This document shows positions 33,975 to 44,139 of a DNA stretch of 64,000 nt, in pieces. Under the pieces are notes generated by a model. It was not told where the DNA came from, searched no databases, and saw only the letters and a list, made by a program, of their open reading frames with translations. Origin of the DNA: Sipunculus nudus (Eukaryota > Annelida > Sipuncula > Golfingiida > Sipunculidae); the NCBI GenBank assembly GCA_026874595.1, contig CM049310.1, positions 9,300,001 through 9,364,000 of the forward strand, in the 5' to 3' direction. The translations under genes were made by a program, and so were the position numbers. Each line of letters starts with the position of its first letter. Within the stretch, counting starts at the first letter, position 1.

Positions 33975-34691
33975 TCACCATATCAAACAAAGTTCTAATA
34001 AGGTCAAGCAAACACTAATGCAGACGAAGTACGTTGCCGTAGTCACGGCCTGAGCTCCTAAAGTAGAACTTTCTGTTTCCGGGGCGGGTGGCACCAGAGT
34101 GGTTGGAACATGAGAAGCGGGCATCTCAGAAGAGGGCATCTCAGTAGTCGGCTCCTCTACGTTCATGGATGGAGGGCAGGTGGTTTCCGGAACAAGGGGC
34201 ATTGGACAAGTGGGCAGTGCCTCTTTACCACGGCCATGCGGAAGGTGTAGGTCTTGGTAACCACACGTGAGAAGAGCTGCGTCCAGATTTGGCAGAGTGG
34301 CTTGGAAGGCGGCATTCTGCAGCTCTGCAACAGGGTCCCATTCATACGTAGATGGACCAACTTTCTTCAGTATAGCTATATATTCCTTGCCGACCACGGT
34401 AGGGGGCGTCTCACAACTTGTGCGAGGCATAATTCGGCGTAATTGTATTCTTTCAGGCACAACTGCTCCGGACGATTTCAAGACGCAGTACACTTCAAAA
34501 CTGGCATCCGTGCGGTTTTGCCCGTCAGCGCTCTGCACCTTTGTGTGTTTTCTATCTATTCCATAAACCACCAGCTTGGCTCTGCTAAATATTTCTTTCA
34601 TTGACAGCATTTCGACGCCGGAAGACATGCACTGCTCCGAGCGGGGCAAGCATGACCACAGTACAATTAGTGTCAACACCACTTCTTTCAT
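33975..34691 (-). CDS. Secreted or surface-anchored Cys-containing protein, CCDC3-like
   Basis: An intact single-exon frame of 238 residues. Residues 1-20 form a signal peptide (MKEVVLTLIVLWSCLPRSEQ). Residues 21-155 form a compact domain with Cys at 21, 69, 93 and 143, an NRT glycosylation sequon at 59-61, and alternating beta-like strands (LVVYG, FEVYCVLK, EYIAILKKV). Residues 160-212 are a Pro/Thr/Ser-rich stalk. Residues 217-238 are hydrophobic and reach the C-terminus with no basic tail, which suits a GPI-anchor signal or a membrane segment. The strand/Cys layout resembles the N-terminal domain of secreted CCDC3-type proteins, but no coiled coil follows, so the name is tentative. The start is supported by a splice acceptor 10 bases upstream. 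The gene stands alone. Codon use is more GC-rich than the flanks, as expected for a real exon. Confidence 0.75.
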   Translation of the reverse strand: MKEVVLTLIVLWSCLPRSEQCMSSGVEMLSMKEIFSRAKLVVYGIDRKHTKVQSADGQNRTDASFEVYCVLKSSGAVVPERIQLRRIMPRTSCETPPTVVGKEYIAILKKVGPSTYEWDPVAELQNAAFQATLPNLDAALLTCGYQDLHLPHGRGKEALPTCPMPLVPETTCPPSMNVEEPTTEMPSSEMPASHVPTTLVPPAPETESSTLGAQAVTTATYFVCISVCLTLLELCLIW

Positions 34692-34701
34692 AATTAGTGT
34701 T

Positions 34702-34730
34702 CTGAAAAGAATTAGAAAAAATTAGTTGGC
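34702..34730 (-). promoter_or_regulatory. 3' splice acceptor in the 5' UTR of the 33975-34691 gene
   Basis: The minus strand reads CTAATTCTTTTCAG and then 10 bases before the ATG. The pyrimidine-rich tract and CAG are a canonical acceptor, so a non-coding first exon probably lies further right (beyond 34.75 kb) and was not identified. Confidence 0.6.
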
Positions 34731-34769
34731 GACGATTGACAATTTTACCATGCACAGTCATAATCATAC

Positions 34770-37620
34770 ATTCATGATAAATCTTTTTACTCCATTCGAG
34801 ATTGTACCTGGTATAATACCATGCAATACCTTTATCGACAAAGGAGGCTTAAGAGTCCGTAATACTCTCTCTTCCTGTCACGTGACGTGGTCTTGTAAGT
34901 AAGCATAGGAAGGTTACCGATTGCACTCTTCTTTGTTTCACATATATGTCAGAGTACCGGGGAGCAGCTGCCATATTCAGTATTAAAGTATTAATGCATC
35001 TTAGGCACACTCTCTTTGGGAATATAAGACATAATATAATTGGCTATAGTTTTAGCCGAATCGAAACGCTGCCCCGGAACACACCAGTAGCCTTATTGTA
35101 AATTAAATGTGTTACCGTGCAATCAAACAAAATACATTCAGAAGCATTAAATAGTGAAAACCTTATCTGCGACACTTGATTTGTTGTAACGAGATTTGGT
35201 ACCCACCAACCGTTCTAAGCTGGTTCAGGAAATCCACTAACCTTTTATGACATTATTAATGACGCTTCCCAACATTTTACATTCTAAATTTCGCAGGGTC
35301 AAATTGTTATTCGCATAATTTGCTATCTCGTACAGTTCAGAGACTTGTATTGACGCATGTATATTTTCACAAGCGCACACATACTGCGTGAGAGAGAGAG
35401 AGAGAGAGAGATAGGAGAGAGTCCCCATGTTTTCTTCACCTGAAGTGTTTTCTTCATTTCGTGAATTGTTTATAGGTGTTACGGTCTATATGTATATATA
35501 CAAATGGGGTGAGAGGGAGTACGCGCAGCATGTTTCTGTTATTAGTCCAGCTGTTCCTGTGAAATTCCCTCATGTAGTTTGCTTACTCCCACAAGACACA
35601 AGGTCTTGCTTTTAAACAACACGAACAGTTCGTAATCATGGAGGTAATAGCTTATTTCATCCCGGTGCACCGAGCGACTGGAAAACATGTGCCGAGATAA
35701 GTGTTTTTTTCTTCTTCTGTAAATATTATACCGCATGTGTTAGACACTTGGGCGGCCCGTGGTAATTTCAGTCTACGACTCAGAATCGCATGCCGAGTTC
35801 CCATTGGTTCATTTATTAGCTATTTACATAATATACGAATAAAACGTTTGAACGTGTTAGGGTGTGTGCACATGTGTGTATGTGTGTGTGTGAGAGAGTA
35901 CCAGAATATACTGTTCCCGTGCTGTGTCCAAGTAATTGTGAATAGTTTTTCCGGTTGTCGTGTCCAGCGTCAATACCATATCCATATTATCATTATAATA
36001 CCTATTATTATTGCATTACTTTCATGTTTACATTTTGTTATTACGTTCTTTTTTATCTCGGTTTATTTATCGTGGTTCTGATTAAAAATTATTCTCTTTC
36101 CCTAGATTTAAACACAGGACAGTTTTTTTGCAAAGAAAAGTATTGTGTATCTCAATGGAGAACTTCACATACAACACAAGACAGATATTGTTCTAAGAGC
36201 GAACTACTTTATTTTGATCCGCTGTGTATTCATGAGCATAAGTAATCTGATATATATACACAAATCTTGATTTTTAAAGTTCATAGGCGATCAGATGGTT
36301 GTGTAATTTAATTTAATTGACTTAGTATAGGCATATGTCACTTGACCATGTACGCCCTGATAATATGCAAATAATAATAATAATGGCTATAACTATACGC
36401 CTAGCTATACCTACAATTTGGTTGTGCTTGAATAGGTCCGCTGCAAAATCATTCCAGTATCGAAATTTAATTATAAACTTTTTTTCTCACTTATTAGCTT
36501 TGAATAATAGCCAAACATGTAGAGTGTTGGTTGTCTATCTTTTCTGAAACCGAGTTTCGGACTGAATTACTTAAGCTTTAGGTCTGTTGTGGGAAAGATT
36601 TTCGGGAAAAAAAAACTTTAAAAGCATGTTAACGTCTGCATAGATACACCAAGGTTGCACTTACTAATTTTTTTACACATGCGTATAAGCTTATAGCTAC
36701 GACGATTGAAAGTCAATTAAATTAGATTTCTGATACTGCACACAATAATGAGAACTTGTCTTACCTGAAGTCACCTAGACAAAATTGGTAGAAAACCTAG
36801 GGTAGTCTTTTTTCGCTTCTCTGAAGCCGGGTTTGTCTATGTATCGCTCCGTGGGCGATCAAAAGGGAAACGTTTTTGGGCCAAACAGCGACCTCAAGAC
36901 ATTCTAGCGTGGGCTAAGTCAAGTATCTGGCGTCTGCTACCACCAGCCCGGAGTCAAAGATATCAAGTGGCTGGGGTAACGATACATACACCACAGCACA
37001 GGGCATCTACCCCCAAGAGCCTCTTCAAATAAACAAGGCAGTTTGATACAGCGGTAACACGCCTGCTGCCCTCACACGCGCTCCGTTAGCTTATCTTACA
37101 TCCCCGTTACACACATTTATCTCCGTTTGGGTACAAATCTTGATTCTCTGGTTCTCAGCAGCAGCTCTACCCAGGTGCAGATGCGAATGTAATTAGGGCG
37201 GGGGATGAAAGATGCATCATATCCGTGTTTCATATTCATGTTTCAATAAATTATGGAGCAGTTCATTTTTAATGCAATATTCATGTATTTATGTTCTGAA
37301 AATTATGAATAGTAAAAAGCCTATTTGTATATAAATCTGTAACTGTGTATAAGTGCAACTTCGTTTGTAGCAGAGAGGTCTGGTTTTGAAGCTGAAACAT
37401 ATGCTTAGTAAAAATATCTAATCTACTTTGTTGAAATATCCATAAAAATCGCCCAGTTCACTATTTTCACATGTTTACAAGTATGTTTACATGGAAAATG
37501 GATATCTGTTTATTTGGCACGTGTAGGTGTTGACCATTTATGTGATCGATTACACATAGGAAGTGCACTTCTGTGTTTCTTGTACAATTGATGTGAAATC
37601 TTTTGCTTAATTTACCCCCC
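34770..37620. other. No gene seen; (GA)n at 35390-35411
   Basis: The non-coding first exon of the preceding gene may lie here. It has a GA run of about 22 bp at 35390-35411 and a TG/GT run near 35877-35895. Frames up to 126 codons (35701-36081) are hydrophobic, low-complexity and unconvincing. The stretch 36800-37080 is GC-richer, with no recognisable domain. Confidence 0.5.
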
Positions 37621-37846
37621 CCCCCCCCCCATGTGTAATTTACCACATTGTGCGAGCGACAGGCTCAATAAAAAATACACCTCTGCTATCGAGAAAATCT
37701 TTCTTTGGCCGCATGGGGAGGATTAATACCGAAAAGACATACGTTCTGTCCTCTTTACATTACACTTAATATACTGAAGTACTAAATGTTATAAATGATT
37801 GCCATTTTTACCGATAGATTTAGACATCATATATTCAATGTAAATA

Positions 37847-39090
37847 CAGTGGAACCCCGCCTTGCGACCACCCCACAATTGCGACCACCCCACAATTACG
37901 ACCACTTTGCCTGGTCCCGAATTTTTTTTAGTTTATTTATGTTTAAAAATGACTCAAAATTACGACCACCCCTCAATTCAGAATTACGACCAGATATCCT
38001 GGCCCCAGCGCTATTGCGACCCCGCTAATGCGACCACCGCCGAGAAGTACTGAAACAACTTTTGTCACGAGTCAATGGCTGCGCCTTGTCACAGGCGCCT
38101 TAACGAAAGATCAAAGAGGGTAACAAGGGTTCCCAAACCTAGTATAACCCTTCCTGACTCGGTGTCCACGCTGAGACTCGTTGAGGCGTAAGTTGTAGAT
38201 CAAAGAGTGTAACTAACGGCTGATTACCTAATGAGCCGGTCTGCCTGGCTAAATGCCCTGGGGTCTTGGGCTAGCGATGCTAATTGCCCCTCAGTGACCA
38301 CCTGTATTACAGCTACCAAAAGTGCGAGGGTGAGAGCTTAATATTTTTACTCATCACATAATGTTCGATCCTCATTGGTCAAATTAATGATCTAGTTAAT
38401 CCTAAATGTGCTCATACCTTACTCACACTGAGTATTGAGCAGTCAGTCAAATGTATAAATACAATGCTTGCATTGGGACAAATCCGTTGTCTTGCCTTAT
38501 CAGATAAATCGCTGTCACTTTATTTCTCTGCTGGTTCAGTTTGCGTTTAAATTGCTTGCTGTTGTGCGACCATGCTTCGGAAATAGCGCTCCTTGAAGGA
38601 GAAAGTGGTGTTAATCAAGGCGGAAACACCGGGATGCAGTCAGCGCCAACTGGCTCAGCAGTTAAGCGTCGGTAAAACTCAAGTGCACGCAATATATACT
38701 CAGGCAGAGGGCTAAAAATATGACAGCCACGTATTATGTTCAATTTGTTCAAGTAGGTTATCTTCGTATTGTCTCTAGTGTAATTATGTGTTAATCATCA
38801 GTCACTACGTATGAGTCAATGTATATATATTTTTATCATAAATAAATATATAAAACAATTTTGTTTTCTTTTCAGATACACAAAATAAAACATTCCTAAT
38901 AAGGGTTCTCCGCTTAGTAAAATATTTTGTTATAATTCACATTAAAGATATGCAATATATACAAACTGATACACATTAAACATCGCCGTGATATATGCGA
39001 CCAAGGTAAGAGTTTCACAAATACGACCACCCCCAAATTACGACCACTTTGTTCAGTCTCCAGGGTGGTCGTAATTGTGGGGTTCTACTG
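37847..39090 (+). mobile_element. pogo/Tigger-like DNA transposon, array copy 1
   Basis: It is 1244 bp between TA dinucleotides (37845-37846 and 39091-39092), the target duplication of Tc1/mariner-type elements. The left end is CAGTGGAACCCCGCCTTGCG; the right end read inward is CAGTAGAACCCCACAATTAC. Near both ends are several copies of (T/A)(G/A)CGACCACCCC. The right end contains them in both orientations and can fold on itself. The only transposase trace is an N-terminal DNA-binding segment at 38572-38715. The catalytic DDE domain is absent, so the element is non-autonomous. Confidence 0.8.
38572..38715 (+). pseudogene. CENP-B/Psq-type helix-turn-helix remnant, copy 1
   Basis: ATG is followed by a stop at codon 5, then RSLKEKVVLIKAETPGCSQR and QLAQQLSVGKTQVHAIYTQA and a stop. 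This is the first helix-turn-helix of pogo/Tigger transposases and of CENP-B and jerky-type host proteins derived from them (LKEKV.LI....G.SQR.LA....VGK.QV..I). No second HTH or DDE domain follows. TTTTCTTTTCAG near 38875 looks like a splice acceptor, a possible relic of a spliced transposase gene. Confidence 0.75.
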
Positions 39091-39286
39091 TATTTGTATT
39101 GTGTTTGTGTGAATTTATTTCATTAAGGTAATTTATAAAAGAATGATATGAAGAACAATGAAAAAAAATTATCGCTGCACGCTCCTGTGTCTTTTTACAT
39201 TACACTTAATATACTGAAGTACTAAATGTTATAAATGATTGCCATTTTTACCGATAGATTTAGACATCATATATTCAATGTAAATA

Positions 39287-40530
39287 CAGTGGAACCCCGC
39301 CTTGCGACCACCCCACAATTGCGACCACCCCACAATTACGACCACTTTGCCTGGTCCCGATTTTTTTTTAGTTTATTTATGTTTAAAAATGACTCAAAAT
39401 TACGACCACCCCTCAATTCAGAATTACGACCAGATATCCTGGCCCCAGCGCTATTGCGACCCCGCTAATGCGACCACCGCCGAGAAGTACTGAAACAACT
39501 TTTGTCACGAGTCAATGGCTGCGCCTTGTCACAGGCGCCTTAACGAAAGATCAATGAGGGTAACAAGGGTTCCCAAACCTAGTATAACCCTTCCTGACTC
39601 GGTGTCCACGCTGAGACTCGTTGAGGCGTAAGTTGTAGATCAAAGAGTGTAACTAACGGCTGATTACCTAATGAGCCGGTCTGCCTGGCTAAATGCCCTG
39701 GGGTCTTGGGCTAGCGATGCTAATTGCCCCTCAGTGACCACCTGTATTACAGCTACCAAAAGTGCGAGGGTGAGAGCTTAATATTTTTACTCATCACATA
39801 ATGTTCGATCCTCATTGGTCAAATTAATGATCTAGTTAATCCTAAATGTGCTCATACCTTACTCACACTGAGTATTGAGCAGTCAGTCAAATGTATAAAT
39901 ACAATGCTTGCATTGGGACAAATCCGTTGCCTTGCCTTATCAGATAAATCGCTGTCACTTTATTTCTCTGCTGGTTCAGTTTGCGTTTAAATTGCTTGCT
40001 GTTGTGCGACCATGCTTCGGAAATAGCGCTCCTTGAAGGAGAAAGTGGTGTTAATCAAGGCGGAAACACCGGGATGCAGTCAGCGCCAACTGGCTCAGCA
40101 GTTAAGCGTCGGTAAAACTCAAGTGCACGCAATATATACTCAGGCAGAGGGCTAAAAATATGACAGCCACGTATTATGTTCAATTTGTTCAAGTAGGTTA
40201 TCTTCGTATTGTCTCTAGTGTAATTATGTGTTAATCATCAGTCACTACGTATGAGTCAATGTATATATATTTTTATCATAAATAAATATATAAAACAATT
40301 TTGTTTTCTTTTCAGATACACAAAATAAAACATTCCTAATAAGGGTTCTCCGCTTAGTAAAATATTTTGTTATAATTCACATTAAAGATATGCAAGATAT
40401 ACAAACTGATACACATTAAACATCGCCGTGATATATGCGACCAAGGTAAGAGTTTCACAAATACGACCACCCCCAAATTACGACCACTTTGTTCAGTCTC
40501 CAGGGTGGTCGTAATTGTGGGGTTCTACTG
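39287..40530 (+). mobile_element. pogo/Tigger-like DNA transposon, array copy 2
   Basis: 1440 bp after copy 1, with the same ends and TA flanks. Copy-specific differences include T for A at 39361, C for T near 39930, and G for T near 40397. Confidence 0.8.
40012..40155 (+). pseudogene. CENP-B/Psq-type helix-turn-helix remnant, copy 2
   Basis: Same as at 38572, with the same stop at codon 5. The stop predates the tandem amplification. Confidence 0.75.
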
Positions 40531-40726
40531 TATTTGTATTGTGTTTGTGTGAATTTATTTCATTAAGGTAATTTATAAAAGAATGATATGAAGAACAATG
40601 AAAAAAAATTATCGCTGCACGCTCCTGTGTCTTTTTACATTACACTTAATATACTGAAGTACTAAATGTTATAAATGATTGCCATTTTTACCGATAGATT
40701 TAGACATCATATATTCAATTTAAATA

Positions 40727-41970
40727 CAGTGGAACCCCGCCTTGCGACCACCCCACAATTGCGACCACCCCACAATTACGACCACTTTGCCTGGTCCCGA
40801 ATTTTTTTTAGTTTATTTATGTTTAAAAATGACTCAAAATTACGACCACCCCTCAATTCAGAATTACGACCAGATATCCTGGCCCCAGCGCTATTGCGAC
40901 CCCGCTAATGCGACCACCGCCGAGAAGTACTGAAACAACTTTTGTCACGAGTCAATGGCTGCGCCTTGTCACAGGCGCCTTAACGAAAGATCAATGAGGG
41001 TAACAAGGGTTCCCAAACCTAGTATAACCCTTCCTGACTCGGTGTCCACGCTGAGACTCGTTGAGGCGTAAGTTGTAGATCAAAGAGTGTAACTAACGGC
41101 TGATTACCTAATGAGCCGGTCTGCCTGGCTAAATGCCCTGGGGTCTTGGGCTAGCGATGCTAATTGCCCCTCAGTGACCACCTGTATTACAGCTACCAAA
41201 AGTGCGAGGGTGAGAGCTTAATATTTTTACTCATCACATAATGTTCGATCCTCATTGGTCAAATTAATGATCTAGTTAATCCTAAATGTGCTCATACCTT
41301 ACTCACACTGAGTATTGAGCAGTCAGTCAAATGTATAAATACAATGCTTGCATTGGGACAAATCCGTTGTCTTGCCTTATCAGATAAATCGCTGTCACTT
41401 TATTTCTCTGCTGGTTCAGTTTGCGTTTAAATTGCTTGCTGTTGTGCGACCATGCTTCGGAAATAGCGCTCCTTGAAGGAGAAAGTGGTGTTAATCAAGG
41501 CGGAAACACCGGGATGCAGTCAGCGCCAACTGGCTCAGCAGTTAAGCGTCGGTAAAACTCAAGTGCACGCAATATATACTCAGGCAGAGGGCTAAAAATA
41601 TGACAGCCACGTATTATGTTCAATTTGTTCAAGTAGGTTATCTTCGTATTGTCTCTAGTGTAATTATGTGTTAATCATCAGTCACTACGTATGAGTCAAT
41701 GTATATATATTTTTATCATAAATAAATATATAAAACAATTTTGTTTTCTTTTCAGATACACAAAATAAAACATTCCTAATAAGGGTTCTCCGCTAAGTAA
41801 AATATTTTGTTATAATTCACATTAAAGATATGCAATATATACAAACTGATACACATTAAACATCGCCGTGATATATGCGACCAAGGTAAGAGTTTCACAA
41901 ATACGACCACCCCCAAATTACGACCACTTTGTTCAGTCTCCAGGGTGGTCGTAATTGTGGGGTTCTACTG
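40727..41970 (+). mobile_element. pogo/Tigger-like DNA transposon, array copy 3
   Basis: Same structure. A copy-specific A replaces T near 41795 (CCGCTAAGT). It shares the T variant near 40995 with copy 2. Confidence 0.8.
41452..41595 (+). pseudogene. CENP-B/Psq-type helix-turn-helix remnant, copy 3
   Basis: Same as at 38572, including the stop at codon 5. Confidence 0.75.
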
Positions 41971-42166
41971 TATTTGTATTGTGTTTGTGTGAATTTATTT
42001 CATTAAGGTAATTTATAAAAGAATGATATGAAGAACAATGAAAAAAAATTATCGCTGCACGCTCCTGTGTCTTTTTACATTACACTTAATATACTGAAGT
42101 ACTAAATGTTATAAATGATTGCCATTTTTACCGATAGATTTAGACATCATATATTCAATTTAAATA

Positions 42167-43409
42167 CAGTGGAACCCCGCCTTGCGACCACCCCACAATT
42201 GCGACCACCCCACAATTACGACCACTTTGCCTGGTCCCGAATTTTTTTTAGTTTATTTATGTTTAAAAATGACTCAAAATTACGACCACCCCTCAATTCA
42301 GAATTACGACCAGATATCCTGGCCCCAGCGCTATTGCGACCCCGCTAATGCGACCACCGCCGAGAAGTACTGAAACAACTTTTGTCACGAGTCAATGGCT
42401 GCGCCTTGTCACAGGCGCCTTAACGAAAGATCAAAGAGGGTAACAAGGGTTCCCAAACCTAGTATAACCCTTCCTGACTCGGTGTCCACGCTGAGACTCG
42501 TTGAGGCGTAAGTTGTAGATCAAAGAGTGTAACTAACGGCTGATTACCTAATGAGCCGGTCTGCCTGGCTAAATGCCCTGGGGTCTTGGGCTAGCGATGC
42601 TAATTGCCCCTCAGTGACCACCTGTATTACAGCTACCAAAAGTGCGAGGGTGAGAGCTTAATATTTTTACTCATCACATAATGTTCGATCCTCATTGGTC
42701 AAATTAATGATCTAGTTAATCCTAAATGTGCTCATACCTTACTCACACTGAGTATTGAGCAGTCAGTCAAATGTATAAATACAATGCTTGCATTGGGACA
42801 AATCCGTTGTCTTGCCTATCAGATAAATCGCTGTCACTTTATTTCTCTGCTGGTTCAGTTTGCGTTTAAATTGCTTGCTGTTGTGCGACCATGCTTCGGA
42901 AATAGCGCTCCTTGAAGGAGAAAGTGGTGTTAATCAAGGCGGAAACACCGGGATGCAGTCAGCGCCAAATGGCTCAGCAGTTAAGCGTCGGTAAAACTCA
43001 AGTGCACGCAATATATACTCAGGCAGAGGGCTAAAAATATGACAGCCACGTATTATGTTCAATTTGTTCAAGTAGGTTATCTTCGTATTGTCTCTAGTGT
43101 AATTATGTGTTAATCATCAGTCACTACGTATGAGTCAATGTATATATATTTTTATCATAAATAAATATATAAAACAATTTTGTTTTCTTTTCAGATACAC
43201 AAAATAAAACATTCCTAATAAGGGTTCTCCGCTTAGTAAAATATTTTGTTATAATTCACATTAAAGATATGCAATATATACAAACTGATACACATTAAAC
43301 ATCGCCGTGATATATGCGACCAAGGTAAGAGTTTCACAAATACGACCACCCCCAAATTACGACCACTTTGTTCAGTCTCCAGGGTGGTCGTAATTGTGGG
43401 GTTCTACTG
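42167..43409 (+). mobile_element. pogo/Tigger-like DNA transposon, array copy 4
   Basis: 1243 bp, one base shorter through a T deletion near 42816. It carries GCCAAATGG in place of GCCAACTGG near 42968, within the HTH segment. Confidence 0.8.
42891..43034 (+). pseudogene. CENP-B/Psq-type helix-turn-helix remnant, copy 4
   Basis: Same as at 38572, but the Leu of RQLAQQ is changed by the C-to-A difference near 42968. The stop at codon 5 is kept. Confidence 0.75.
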
Positions 43410-43574
43410 TATTTGTATTGTGTTTGTGTGAATTTATTTCATTAAGGTAATTTATAAAAGAATGATATGAAGAACAATGAAAAAAAAATTATCGCTGCAC
43501 GCTCCTGTGAATTTAGCTATGTCTTAATTTACAGAGAGCTCGTGAATCAGGAAGCCCCCACGGACTATAGCACT

Positions 43575-43770
43575 TTATGTAGATAAAAGAGTGCCTATAA
43601 CTATGGCATTTATGCTCTTGCATGGGGATATATTTGTGCTGTCTTGAACTTTTTCAAATAACAGTTTGCCGTCTCTGTCAACACTTGAAATGGCTGGTAC
43701 CAGTGGTGTGGCTTTCTTTATTGTGAATGAACCCGGTGATTCTCCGCAAACACGTTCAAGGCAACGTGGA
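43575..43770 (-). CDS. Candidate terminal exon just beyond the tandem array
   Basis: On the minus strand CATCTTTTCTTTTCACATAT followed by CTGCAG is a very good splice acceptor ending at 43771. After it a frame runs 65 codons to a stop at 43575: PRCLERVCGESPGSFTIKKA, then PLVPAISSVDRDGKLLFEKV, then a Cys-containing end. A minus-strand AATAAA (TTTATT near 43435) lies downstream, just inside the array. I recognise no domain. It could be the last exon of a gene extending to the right, or a fortuitous frame. Confidence 0.35.
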
Positions 43771-43954
43771 CTGCAGATATGTGAAAAGAAAAGATGGGAG
43801 GTGTCGTATTCTTGCAATATTGTCACACTTGAACTTTTAATCGGGTGAGGAATGTTTATGATTTGTTGAACTGTCACATCAAATGAAATTCACACATACA
43901 TTACACCATGGTTTGTCAGAGAGTGTGAACTCTCATGTCATTTGAATAGCATAA

Positions 43955-43955
<1 letters not shown>

Positions 43956-44013
<58 letters not shown>

Positions 44014-44052
44014 AATGTATATATAGTCTGAAACCGACGGTAATGGCTTGTG

Positions 44053-44129
<77 letters not shown>
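43956..44129. repeat. Two (TA)n microsatellites
   Basis: TA runs at about 43956-44011 and 44056-44129, separated by 45 bp of unique sequence containing CTGAAACCGACGG. Frames over them are I/Y artefacts. Confidence 0.95.
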
Positions 44130-44132
<3 letters not shown>

Positions 44133-44139
44133 TCTTTTT

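Larger units (their letters stand above)
37757..43509 (+). repeat. Tandem array, four copies of a 1440-bp unit
   Basis: Identical landmarks recur every 1440 bp (for example the same frame starts at 37795, 39235, 40675 and 42115). The four units are complete and differ at only about ten sites. Examples are G/T at 37840 and its equivalents, A/T at 38115, a one-base deletion near 42816, and one extra A near 43480. Each unit is a 1.24-kb pogo/Tigger-like transposon plus 196 bp of flanking DNA, so the host locus carrying the transposon was multiplied, not the transposon alone. The 77- and 63-codon frames in each unit translate the GCGACCACCCCACAATT subrepeats and are not genes. Confidence 0.95.

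Noticed and set aside
34163-34566. Frames of 62-99 codons on both strands
   Set aside because: Shadows of the 33975-34691 gene.
38572-38600. CENP-B box-like sequence (CTTCGGAAATAGCG)
   Set aside because: It matches only part of the consensus (wrong base at the central A and no CGGG).
37795-42373. Eight plus-strand frames of 63-77 codons repeated every 1440 bp
   Set aside because: They translate the transposon end subrepeats and are identical because the unit is duplicated; no domain.
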